From: Myxococcales bacterium UBA1660
GTDB lineage: Bacteria > Myxococcota_A > Polyangia > Polyangiales > Houyiibacteriaceae
Direction of reading: 5' to 3'
DNA: 64,000 nt
Assembly: GCA_002320815.1 (NCBI GenBank)
Contig: DCLA01000120.1
Location: forward strand, 247,917-311,916
The notes under the pieces are model-generated. The model was not told where the DNA came from. It made no database searches and worked only from the letters and a program-made list of their open reading frames with translations. Below, piece after piece: positions 20,090 through 28,837 of this stretch. Position numbers and translations under genes: made by a program. Position 1 is the first letter of the stretch. Every line of letters starts with the position of its first letter.

Positions 20090-20121
20090 AGAAGCCACTC
20101 CGGTCCTGGGGTGGCTTCTTT
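20090..20121 (+). terminator. Rho-independent terminator
   Basis: AGAAGCCACTCC (20090-20101) pairs with GGGGTGGCTTCT (20108-20119, one G-T wobble) across a six-base loop and is followed by Ts. It ends the 69-residue protein gene. Confidence 0.75.
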
Positions 20122-20188
20122 CGTTCGAGCCGGTCGTTCGGAGGGAGGTTCAGGGCGTGCGCGGGCTCCCACCGGGGCCCGGCCACGC

Positions 20189-20217
20189 TTGACCGCCGAG
20201 GTGGGAAAACGTAGGTA
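20189..20217 (+). promoter_or_regulatory. Predicted sigma-70 promoter of gap-pgk-tpiA
   Basis: TTGACC (20189-20194), 17 bases, then TAGGTA (20212-20217), 60 nt ahead of the gap GTG start. The -35 is strong and the -10 weak by E. coli standards. A short CCCCG/CGGCGGGG inverted repeat follows in the leader. Confidence 0.5.
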
Positions 20218-20276
20218 CGCCCCGTTCTCGGCGGGGTGAAGCCCGCCTCCCCTCGCCCCGACCCGGAGAAATCACC

Positions 20277-21287
<1,011 letters not shown>

Positions 21288-21291
21288 GTCG

Positions 21292-22476
21292 ATGGCCAAC
21301 ATCCGCAAGCTCGAGGACTTGAACCTCGGCGGTCGCCGCGTCTTCTGTCGCGTCGACTTCAACGTGCCCCTGGACGGCAAGAAGGTCACCGACGACACGC
21401 GCATCCGCGCGGCGCTGCCGACCATCGAGCACATCCTCGCCCAGGGCGGCCGCCTGGTCCTGGCCAGCCACCTGGGACGTCCCAAGGGCAAGGTCGACCC
21501 GGCCCTCTCCCTCGAACCCGCCGCCGCGATCCTCGCCGAGCTCCTGGGCTCCGGCGAGGTCACCCTCTGCGACGACTGCATCGGCGACGGGCCGCGCAAG
21601 GTGGTCGGCGACCTCCGGGACGGCCAGGTCGCCGTGCTGGAGAACCTCCGCTTCCACCCCGGCGAGAAGGCCAACGACGAGAACTTCGCCAAGGAGCTGC
21701 ACAAGCTCTGCGACGTCTACGTGGACGACGCCTTCGGCGCCGCTCACCGGGCGCACGCGTCCGTGGACGCCCTCCCCCGGCTCGTCGGCGAGCGCGGCGC
21801 GGGCTTCCTGATGCAGCGGGAGCTCGACGCGCTCTCCAAGCTCCGCAACGAGCCCACGCGCCCCTACGTGGCGGTCCTCGGCGGCGCCAAGGTGAGCGAC
21901 AAGATCGGCGTGCTCGAAGAGCTCCTCGGCAAGGTCGACACGCTCATCATCGGCGGCGCGATGGCCAACACCTTCCTGGCGGCCAACGGGCACACCATGG
22001 GCAACAGCCTGGTGGAGACCGACAAGCTCCCGCTGGCCCGCGCCCTCCTCCAGAAGGCCGAGGTCGGCGACCTCGACCTCCTGCTGCCCACCGACCTGCG
22101 CGTGGCCGACGGCCTGAACAGCTCGACCTTCGACGTCATCCAGGTCGGCGGGGATCTCAGCGGGCGGATGGCCCTGGACATCGGTCCGGAGTCGGCCGCT
22201 CGCTTCGCGGACAAGGTCCGGCGCGCGGAGACCGTCTTCTGGAACGGCCCCATGGGTCTCTTCGAGAAGAAGCCCTTCGCTCAGGGGACCCTCACGGTGG
22301 CCGAAGCCATGGCCGCGTGCCCCGGCTACGCCGTGGTCGGGGGTGGCGACAGCGTCGCCGCGGTCCAGCAGATGGGCCTCGCCGGCGAGATGGGCCACGT
22401 GTCCACCGGCGGCGGCGCCAGCCTGGAGTACCTCGAAGGCAAGCCCCTCCCCGGCGTCGAAGCGCTCAACTTCTAG
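21292..22476 (+). CDS. pgk: Phosphoglycerate kinase
   Basis: 394 residues, normal length. It transfers phosphate from 1,3-bisphosphoglycerate to ADP. Motifs: FCRVDFNVPLDGKKVTDDTR in the N-domain, LASHLGRPKG, FVDDAFGA-type DDAFGAAHR, VLGGAKVSDKIGVLEELL, and VVGGGDSVAAV near the nucleotide site. Translation is probably coupled to gap (4-nt gap). A GC-rich hairpin downstream may reduce read-through to tpiA. Confidence 0.97.
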   Translation: MANIRKLEDLNLGGRRVFCRVDFNVPLDGKKVTDDTRIRAALPTIEHILAQGGRLVLASHLGRPKGKVDPALSLEPAAAILAELLGSGEVTLCDDCIGDGPRKVVGDLRDGQVAVLENLRFHPGEKANDENFAKELHKLCDVYVDDAFGAAHRAHASVDALPRLVGERGAGFLMQRELDALSKLRNEPTRPYVAVLGGAKVSDKIGVLEELLGKVDTLIIGGAMANTFLAANGHTMGNSLVETDKLPLARALLQKAEVGDLDLLLPTDLRVADGLNSSTFDVIQVGGDLSGRMALDIGPESAARFADKVRRAETVFWNGPMGLFEKKPFAQGTLTVAEAMAACPGYAVVGGGDSVAAVQQMGLAGEMGHVSTGGGASLEYLEGKPLPGVEALNF

Positions 22477-22535
22477 GGCTGGCACCCAGCCCCGCTCTCG
22501 TCGGCGAAGCCGACGGACATCCCCGACACTCGCTG

Positions 22536-22561
22536 CCCCCCGTCGCACCCGCGGCGGGGGG
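22536..22561 (+). terminator. Hairpin between pgk and tpiA (terminator or attenuator)
   Basis: CCCCCCGTCGC (22536-22546) pairs with GCGGCGGGGGG (22551-22561, one wobble) across an ACCC loop. The bases after it, TTCGTCGTTT, are only partly T-rich. It lies inside the 162-nt pgk-tpiA gap, so it could be a partial terminator or an mRNA-processing barrier. Confidence 0.5.
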
Positions 22562-22638
22562 TTCGTCGTTTGGTCCGGCGGTCGTGTTCTGCGGTGGCCG
22601 GGATTCACTCTCGCGCCGAACGCTGGTAGGAGGTTCCC

Positions 22639-23397
<759 letters not shown>

Positions 23398-23448
23398 AAC
23401 TCCGCGCCCGCGGGCCGGGGGAATCCCCACCGGGCCGAGGCGTTCCTC

Positions 23449-23476
23449 TTGTCATTCCGCCCGATTCGGGTATGAG
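23449..23476 (+). promoter_or_regulatory. Predicted sigma-70 promoter of secG
   Basis: TTGTCA (23449-23454), 16 bases, TATGAG (23471-23476), 56 nt ahead of the secG start. It would let secG be made independently of the glycolytic genes. Confidence 0.4.
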
Positions 23477-23531
23477 AGCCCGCTACGGGCCCCCGCTCCG
23501 CGATCGGAGCGCTCGACCCCGCTTTTCAGCC

Positions 23532-24248
23532 ATGTTCACGTTCCTCAGCGTCATCTACGTCATCATCTGCATCTTCCTGATCCTCGTGGTCTTGCTCCAG
23601 TCCGGTAAGGGCGGCGGCATGGGCGCGGCGTTCGGTGGAGGCGGCGGCACCGGCCAGCAGGTCTTCGGTGGCGCCGGTGCGGGGAACATCCTCACCAAGA
23701 TGACCGCCATCAGCGCGGCCCTCTTCATGATCCTCTCGGCCACCCTGGCCTACCTCTCCAGCCCCGGCGAGGACTCCCTCGAGCGCGCTGCCGAGGAACT
23801 CAACGCCGGCATCGTCGACAGGGACGACTCGGTCGACGCGGCCGAGGGCGACGAGGAGACCGGGGAAGAAGAGAACCTCGACACCGCCGGCGCCGAGGGC
23901 GCTCGCGAGGCCTTCGGGGAGCTGCTCGGCGGCGACGACGCCGAAGAGGCCGTCGAGGACGCCGAGGAGGCGCTCGAAAACACCGAGGAAGAGGTCGAGG
24001 AGGAGCTGGAAGAGGTCGAGGAGGAGGTCGCTCCGGCGCCCGCCGCCACCATGGCCGCCCGTCCGACCCCGGCGCCGGCCACCATGACCGCCGAGCCCGC
24101 CGCAGCGCCGGCCGCGATGGCCGCCGAGCCCGCTCCGACTCCCGCGCCGGCCGCTGCCCCCGCCGCGATGGCCGCTCCCGCGCCGGCTCCGGTCACCATG
24201 GCCGCTCCGGCGGCCGCCGCTCCCGCCGCGGAAGAGCCCACCGAGTGA
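23532..24248 (+). CDS. secG: SecG preprotein translocase subunit with long acidic and Ala/Pro/Met-rich tail
   Basis: 238 residues, about twice a usual SecG (75-130). Residues 1-85 are a standard SecG: a first helix (FLSVIYVIICIFLILVVLLQ), the conserved SGKGGGMGAAFGGG loop, then a second helix (KMTAISAALFMILSATLAYL). After this comes an Asp/Glu-rich stretch (about 86-175, dense EE and ED pairs) and an APAPAxMAA-type repeat tail to the end. The tail has no known function; it would face the side of the C-terminus and could bind partners. It lies downstream of tpiA, as often in bacteria, and is closed by a terminator. Confidence 0.9.
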   Translation: MFTFLSVIYVIICIFLILVVLLQSGKGGGMGAAFGGGGGTGQQVFGGAGAGNILTKMTAISAALFMILSATLAYLSSPGEDSLERAAEELNAGIVDRDDSVDAAEGDEETGEEENLDTAGAEGAREAFGELLGGDDAEEAVEDAEEALENTEEEVEEELEEVEEEVAPAPAATMAARPTPAPATMTAEPAAAPAAMAAEPAPTPAPAAAPAAMAAPAPAPVTMAAPAAAAPAAEEPTE

Positions 24249-24270
24249 GCCGAGTCGTCTGACTCGACGA

Positions 24271-24299
24271 ACGGGGACGGCTTCGGTCGTCCCCGTTTT
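24271..24299 (+). terminator. Rho-independent terminator after secG
   Basis: ACGGGGACG (24271-24279) pairs with CGTCCCCGT (24288-24296) around a GCTTCGGT loop, followed by TTT. It ends the gap-pgk-tpiA-secG region. Confidence 0.85.
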
Positions 24300-24357
24300 C
24301 AATTGGGGGCAGCGATGCGAGCCGAGACGCGGCCCAGGGCCGCATCTCGGCTTCCAG

Positions 24358-25548
24358 CTAGGCGCGCTCCAGCGCCTGCAGCAGGTCCGCGATGAGGTCG
24401 TCGGCGTCCTCGACGCCGACCGCGTACCGGATCAGGCCATCCTTGATGCCCACGGCCTCGCGCTGCTCCGTGGTGAGCTCGTAGAAGCTCATCAGCGCCG
24501 GCTGCTCAATGAGGCTCTCCACGCCGCCGAGGCTGGGCGCGATGCGCGGAATGCGCGCGGCGTCGACCACCTGCGTGCCGGCGTCCAGGCCGCCCTTCAG
24601 CTCGAAGGTGACCACGCCGCCGAAGCCGCTCATGAGGCCGCGGGCGACCTCGTGGTTCGGGTGCGAGGGGAGCCCGGGGTACCAGACCCGCGCCACCGCC
24701 GGGTGGCTCTCCAGGGTCTCGGCGAGGCGCTGCGCGGTCGCGTTCTGTTGGGCCACGCGGAGCGCCAGGGTCTTGGTGCCCCGGAGGAGCAGATACGCGG
24801 CGTGCGGGTCGAGGACGCCCCCGAGCACGTTGCGGAGCTCGCGGACGATGCCCACCAGACCGTCCTTGCCGGCGATGACGCCGCCCAGGACGTCGTTGTG
24901 GCCCCCCAGGTACTTGGTGGCGCTGTGGACGACCAGGTCGATCCCGTGCTCCGCGGGGCGCAGGTTGATCGGCGTCGCGAAGGTCGAGTCGATCATCGTC
25001 TTGATGCGGCGCTCGCGACAGATGGCCGCCACCCGGGCCAGGTCGGGGACCGTCTGGTACGGGTTCGTCGGCGCCTCGCTGATCACGAGCTTGGTGTTGG
25101 GCCGCAGCGCGGCCTCGAGCGCGTCTACGTCGGCCGGCGGGACCAAGGTGCTCTCGACGCCGTAGCGAGCCAAAAACGTGGTCACGAACTGGCGGGTCCG
25201 GCGGTAGCAGTCGCTGAAGAGGACCACGTGGGAGCCGGCCTTGGAGAGCGCGAGGATGGCGGTGGTCACCGCGGCCATGCCGCTGGCGAAGGCGGCGGCG
25301 TCCTCGGTCCCCTCGAGGGCGGCGAGCTTGCGCTCGAAGAGCCGCACGGTGGGATTGCCGTAGCGGCCGTACTCTTCGGTCCGCTCCGTGCGCCCTTCGA
25401 AGAAGTCGCGGAGCTCGGCGGTGTCCTCGAAGGTGTAGGTCGCCGTCTGGACGATGGGCGCGGTCATCGCGGCCTCCGGGTGCCGGCGGGGCTCCCCCCC
25501 ATGGACGGCGACGGTGTGCGGGGCGGACTTCGGCTCGCGGGGGCTCAT
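24358..25548 (-). CDS. metB: Cystathionine gamma-synthase-type PLP enzyme
   Basis: 396 residues from the ATG at 25548. A Cys/Met-metabolism PLP enzyme; the closest remembered pattern is plant-type cystathionine gamma-synthase. Shared signatures include APIVQTATYTFEDTAEL, EYGRYGNPT, the PLP-lysine motif HSATKYLGGHNDVLGG (about residue 210), DPHAAYLLLRGTKTL and APSLGGVESL. It would join cysteine to an activated homoserine in methionine synthesis; gamma-lyase activity cannot be excluded from sequence alone. Single gene, preceded by a structured leader (25588-25631) and divergent from the BrkB-like gene. Confidence 0.85.
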   Translation of the reverse strand: MSPREPKSAPHTVAVHGGEPRRHPEAAMTAPIVQTATYTFEDTAELRDFFEGRTERTEEYGRYGNPTVRLFERKLAALEGTEDAAAFASGMAAVTTAILALSKAGSHVVLFSDCYRRTRQFVTTFLARYGVESTLVPPADVDALEAALRPNTKLVISEAPTNPYQTVPDLARVAAICRERRIKTMIDSTFATPINLRPAEHGIDLVVHSATKYLGGHNDVLGGVIAGKDGLVGIVRELRNVLGGVLDPHAAYLLLRGTKTLALRVAQQNATAQRLAETLESHPAVARVWYPGLPSHPNHEVARGLMSGFGGVVTFELKGGLDAGTQVVDAARIPRIAPSLGGVESLIEQPALMSFYELTTEQREAVGIKDGLIRYAVGVEDADDLIADLLQALERA

Positions 25549-25587
25549 CGCGCGGGAGGCTACCTCGATTCGCCCCCCGCCGCCCGT

Positions 25588-25631
25588 CGGCACGCAACCT
25601 GCTCCTTGGTTGCCCGTGACCAGCTGTGCCG
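25588..25631 (-). promoter_or_regulatory. Structured 5' leader of metB (candidate regulatory RNA)
   Basis: Read on the minus strand, nested stems are visible: outer CGGCAC (25631-25626) with GTGCCG (25593-25588), and inner GCAACC (25613-25608) with GGTTGC (25599-25594). The inner loop is AAGGAGCA and there is a 12-base one-sided bulge, AGCTGGTCACGG. It ends 40 nt before the metB start. It does not match any SAM or SAH riboswitch consensus I know well enough to name. Confidence 0.4.
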
Positions 25632-25693
25632 GTGTCCGCGCGGCCCGCCGTCGCGCTTCGCCCCGACCCCACCAGCACGCCCCACTTCGAACC

Positions 25694-26641
25694 ATGAGCG
25701 AACCTCGGAAGCCCCCCACGGACCCCCTCGGCCGCCGCGCGCGGCGACCCCTCGCGATCCCGGCCAAGGGATGGAAAGCCGTCCTGCTCCGCGTGAAGGA
25801 CGAGATTTCCGCAGACCGCATCTCGGCCGTGGCCGGGAGCGTGGCCTTCTTCGGCGTCCTGGCCATTTTCCCGGCCCTCATCGCGCTCATCTCCGTCTAC
25901 GGGCTCATCGCTGACCCGGTGGACGTGAAGACCCAGGTCGCCGGTTGGTCGGGGATGCTGCCCGGAAGCGCCCGAGACCTCATCGTCGAGCAGCTCGGAG
26001 CGCTCGTGGCGACGTCGGAAACCACCCTGGGCTTCGGCGTCGCCGCCGCCGTCCTGGGCGCCCTCTGGAGCGCCTCGTCGGGCATGTCCGCGGTGATGGA
26101 AGCCATCAACATCGCCTACGACGAGGAGGAGACCCGGGGCTTCGTCCGGCTGCGCCTCGAGGCCATCCAGCTCACCTTCGGGGCGCTGGTCATCCTGGCG
26201 CTCTCCTTCGGCTTGCTGACCGCCCTCCCCATGGTCTTCGAGCACTTCGGCCTGGACCAGATGGGCCGGCAGGCCGTGTCCATCGCGCGATGGCCGCTGA
26301 TGGGCTTCCTGGTCATGTTCTGGCTCTCGGTGCTCTACCGGCGCGGCCCGGATCGCACCGAGCCCAAGTGGCGCTGGGTCACCTGGGGGGCCTTCCTGGC
26401 CACCGTGCTCTGGCTGGCGGCGACCGGGCTCTTCTCGTTCTACGTGACCCGCTTCGGGAGCTACAACGAGACCTACGGCACCATCGGCGGCGTCATCGTC
26501 TTCATGCTCTGGCTCTACATCTCGGCCTTCGTGGTCCTCCTGGGTGCCGAGCTGAACTCCGAGCTGGAGAACCAGACCGCCCGCGACACGGCCGCGGAGC
26601 CGGAGTCCACCGTGCCCGCGCGCCCCCTCTCGCGCGCCTGA
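25694..26641 (+). CDS. YihY/BrkB-family inner membrane protein
   Basis: 315 residues. Family pattern: an N-terminal cytoplasmic segment, then about six membrane helices. Recognisable pieces are AGSVAFFGVLAIFPALIALI, SASSGMSAVMEAINIAYDEEE, FLVMFWLSVLYRRGP, SYNETYGTIGGVIVFMLWLY and the closing VVLLGAELNSELE. The family (UPF0761, formerly misnamed RNase BN) has an uncertain transport or envelope role. Single gene, divergent from metB and convergent with the complex I operon across a shared terminator. Confidence 0.9.
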   Translation: MSEPRKPPTDPLGRRARRPLAIPAKGWKAVLLRVKDEISADRISAVAGSVAFFGVLAIFPALIALISVYGLIADPVDVKTQVAGWSGMLPGSARDLIVEQLGALVATSETTLGFGVAAAVLGALWSASSGMSAVMEAINIAYDEEETRGFVRLRLEAIQLTFGALVILALSFGLLTALPMVFEHFGLDQMGRQAVSIARWPLMGFLVMFWLSVLYRRGPDRTEPKWRWVTWGAFLATVLWLAATGLFSFYVTRFGSYNETYGTIGGVIVFMLWLYISAFVVLLGAELNSELENQTARDTAAEPESTVPARPLSRA

Positions 26642-26693
26642 GTCGCGCCACCGACTCAGGCGATGGGCCGGGCTCGAACGCTGCCCCCGAACG

Positions 26694-26722
26694 AGAAAAG
26701 GCGCCCCGAGGGGCGCCTTTTC
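26694..26722. terminator. Bidirectional terminator
   Basis: GAAAAGGCGCCC and GGGCGCCTTTTC form a long perfect hairpin with CGAG at its centre. The A-run on one side and T-run on the other let it work for both the BrkB-like gene (plus) and the nuo operon (minus), whose ends face each other here. Confidence 0.88.
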
Positions 26723-26740
26723 GACGACGGGGCTCGGAGC

Positions 26741-27334
26741 TCAGTGGCCCTTGAGCCGGTCCACACCGGGGTGGGTGGCGTCGCCCGGCTCGTGCCGGGG
26801 GTTGGCCGTCAGGTAGGTGCCGTCCCGGCCGGGGAGCTCGAGCAGCGTCTCCTTCTCGTACATGAAGTGATGGCGCTCGGTACTCGGCGGCATGTGCATG
26901 CCGGTGTCCATCCGGATGGCGTCGCACGGGCAAGCCTCGACGCAGTAGCCGCAGTAGATGCAGCGCAGCTCGTCGATGACGAAGCGGGCCGGGAAGCGCT
27001 CGTAGCCGTAGCGCGGGTCCTCGGGCTCGTACTCGGCGGGCTCGATGTGGATGCACTGGGCCGGACAAGCGGTGCTGCAGCAGAGACAGGCCACGCACCG
27101 CGGGGAGCCGTCGGAGCGCTGAGTGAGCCGATGGATCCCGCGGAAGCGAGCGGGGTACTCCCGCTTCTCCTCCGGGTAGCGGACCGTGGCGATCTCCTTC
27201 TCCTCGTCCGGGCCGAGGGTGTTCTTGAAGAAGCGCTTCATGGTCTGGCCGAGACCCTTGGCGATCTCCGGCACGTAGACCTGCTCGGCCAGGGTGCGCT
27301 TGGGCTTGGTGATGACTTTGACGCCGACGGTCAT
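26741..27334 (-). CDS. nuoI: NADH-quinone oxidoreductase subunit I
   Basis: 197 residues. Carries the two [4Fe-4S] clusters N6a/N6b in the peripheral arm of complex I. Both ferredoxin motifs are intact: CVACLCCSTACPAQCI and CIYCGYCVEACPCDAI. ATG at 27334 was chosen because the protein then begins just before the conserved region; upstream codons lack a start with better context. It is the last gene of the operon; nuoJ-N do not follow it, since the next gene faces it head-on. Two strong hairpins separate it from nuoH. Confidence 0.95.
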   Translation of the reverse strand: MTVGVKVITKPKRTLAEQVYVPEIAKGLGQTMKRFFKNTLGPDEEKEIATVRYPEEKREYPARFRGIHRLTQRSDGSPRCVACLCCSTACPAQCIHIEPAEYEPEDPRYGYERFPARFVIDELRCIYCGYCVEACPCDAIRMDTGMHMPPSTERHHFMYEKETLLELPGRDGTYLTANPRHEPGDATHPGVDRLKGH

Positions 27335-27368
27335 GGGGAGTTCTCGGTAGCGGGGAGTTCGGGGAAGC

Positions 27369-27414
27369 CGCGGGCTCGGCCCGCGAGAGAGGGGGCTGGG
27401 TACCAGCCCCTCTC
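27369..27414 (-). promoter_or_regulatory. Tandem hairpins between nuoH and nuoI
   Basis: On the minus strand, four bases after the nuoH stop, GAGAGGGGCTGG (27414-27403) pairs with CCAGCCCCCTCTC (27399-27386 side, one bulge) around TA. It is followed directly by CGCGGGC/GCCCGCG (27385-27369) with a three-base loop. No T-run follows, so these look like mRNA-stability or processing elements, or a translation insulator, rather than a full terminator. Confidence 0.5.
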
Positions 27415-27417
27415 GCA

Positions 27418-28833
27418 TCAGTTCATGAGGAGGATGATGAGGCCGGTGAAGAGGATGTTCACCAGCGCCAGGGGCAGGAGCCCCTTCCAGCAGAGGGCCA
27501 TGATCTGGTCGTAGCGGAAGCGGGGCAGCGACCAGCGGATCATCATCTGGAACCAGATGAAGGCGACGATCTTCACCAGGAAGCCCACCACCTGCACGGC
27601 GATGACGCCCCAGTGGACCATGGGGATCTGGTCGGCGAAGACCCAGTTGGTGCCGGGGATGAGGATCTCCCAGGTGCCCGGGAGGTCGAAACCGCCGTGG
27701 GTCAGGAAGGGCACGTCCCAGCCGCCGAAGAAGAGGATGGCCGCGAGCGCCGAGAGGGACACGACCTCCACGAACTCGCTCATCATGAAGATGCCGAACT
27801 TCATGCCCGAGTACTCGGTGAAGTAACCGCCGACGAGCTCCGACTCACCCTCGGGCACATCGAAGGGGATGCGCTTCGTCTCCGCGATGGACGCGGTGGT
27901 GAAGAGGATGAACGCCAGGGTCAGCGGCGGGCAGAAGATGCCCCAGACGTGCTCGTACTGCCACGACGCCATCGCCTCGAGGCGGAGCGAATCGTAGAGC
28001 ATGAAGCAGGGCACGAGGGTCAGGCCGAGGGCGACCTCGTAGCTGACCATCTGGCTCGCGGCGCGGATGCCGCCGAGGAGCGAGTACTTGTTGTCGGAGG
28101 CGTAGCCGCCGACCGCGGCGCCGATGATGCCGGTGCCGGCGATGGCGAAGATGAACAGGATGCCGACGTCCAGGGACGCCACCTGCATCGGGATCTGGGC
28201 CCCGCCGAGCTCGGCGAGGTTGGTGCTGAAGGGGATGTGCTCGTTCCAGTAGTCGAGGTAGAGCACGTCCGCGAAGGGGATCACGGTGAAGCTGGCGATG
28301 GCCGGGATCAGCGTGATGATCGGCGCGATCTGAAAGAGGAACTTGTCCGCCTTGGGCGGCATGAAGTCCTCCTTGAAGATCATCTTCAGGGCGTCGGCGA
28401 GCGGGTGGAGCAGGCCGAAGAGGCGCATGCCCTTGGCTTCGACGATGGCCGTGTGGGCCTTGTAGCCGGTCATCGAGAGGAACCCGAGGAGGCCCAGCAC
28501 CGGGATGGCGATGTAGAACCACTCGGCCTCGATGCCGAAGAGCATCGGGTCCTCGGTGAAGAGGATCATGATGACCAGCAGCGCGATGGCCACGATCATG
28601 CCGAGCCAAGACAGGTAGGCGCCGGCGCGCAGGGGCATCCGGAGGCTGTCGAGGGTCTCGAGGATGCTCTTCGGCAGCGGGATGCCGGCGCGGTGCGGAC
28701 CGACGCGGTCCTGGATCATCGCGCTCTGGCGGCGCTCCTGCCACACGAGCACGGGCGCGAAGACGCCGACGACGACGAGGAGCACGAAGAGGATCTTCGC
28801 GACGCTGGCGATAAGGACGGTCGTGGTACTCAC
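27418..28833 (-). CDS. nuoH: NADH-quinone oxidoreductase subunit H with internal insertion
   Basis: 471 residues, against about 325-420 usual. This membrane subunit forms much of the quinone chamber. Conserved parts: DRVGPHRAG (43-50; GPNR-type motif), LLHPLADALKMIFKED (141-156), and the signature PEGESELVGGYFTEYSGMKF. In E. coli the first two motifs are almost contiguous. Here about 88 residues (51-138) containing two hydrophobic helices (WLGMIVAIALLVIMILF and FYIAIPVLGLLGFL) lie between them. GTG start 4 nt after the nuoG stop. Function should be retained, since all other landmarks are present. Confidence 0.92.
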   Translation of the reverse strand: MSTTTVLIASVAKILFVLLVVVGVFAPVLVWQERRQSAMIQDRVGPHRAGIPLPKSILETLDSLRMPLRAGAYLSWLGMIVAIALLVIMILFTEDPMLFGIEAEWFYIAIPVLGLLGFLSMTGYKAHTAIVEAKGMRLFGLLHPLADALKMIFKEDFMPPKADKFLFQIAPIITLIPAIASFTVIPFADVLYLDYWNEHIPFSTNLAELGGAQIPMQVASLDVGILFIFAIAGTGIIGAAVGGYASDNKYSLLGGIRAASQMVSYEVALGLTLVPCFMLYDSLRLEAMASWQYEHVWGIFCPPLTLAFILFTTASIAETKRIPFDVPEGESELVGGYFTEYSGMKFGIFMMSEFVEVVSLSALAAILFFGGWDVPFLTHGGFDLPGTWEILIPGTNWVFADQIPMVHWGVIAVQVVGFLVKIVAFIWFQMMIRWSLPRFRYDQIMALCWKGLLPLALVNILFTGLIILLMN

Positions 28834-28837
28834 GCTC

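Noticed and set aside
25549..25693. A known SAM-type riboswitch upstream of metB
   Set aside because: Stems exist but the conserved core sequences of SAM-I, SAM-II, SAM/SAH and SAH classes are not present.
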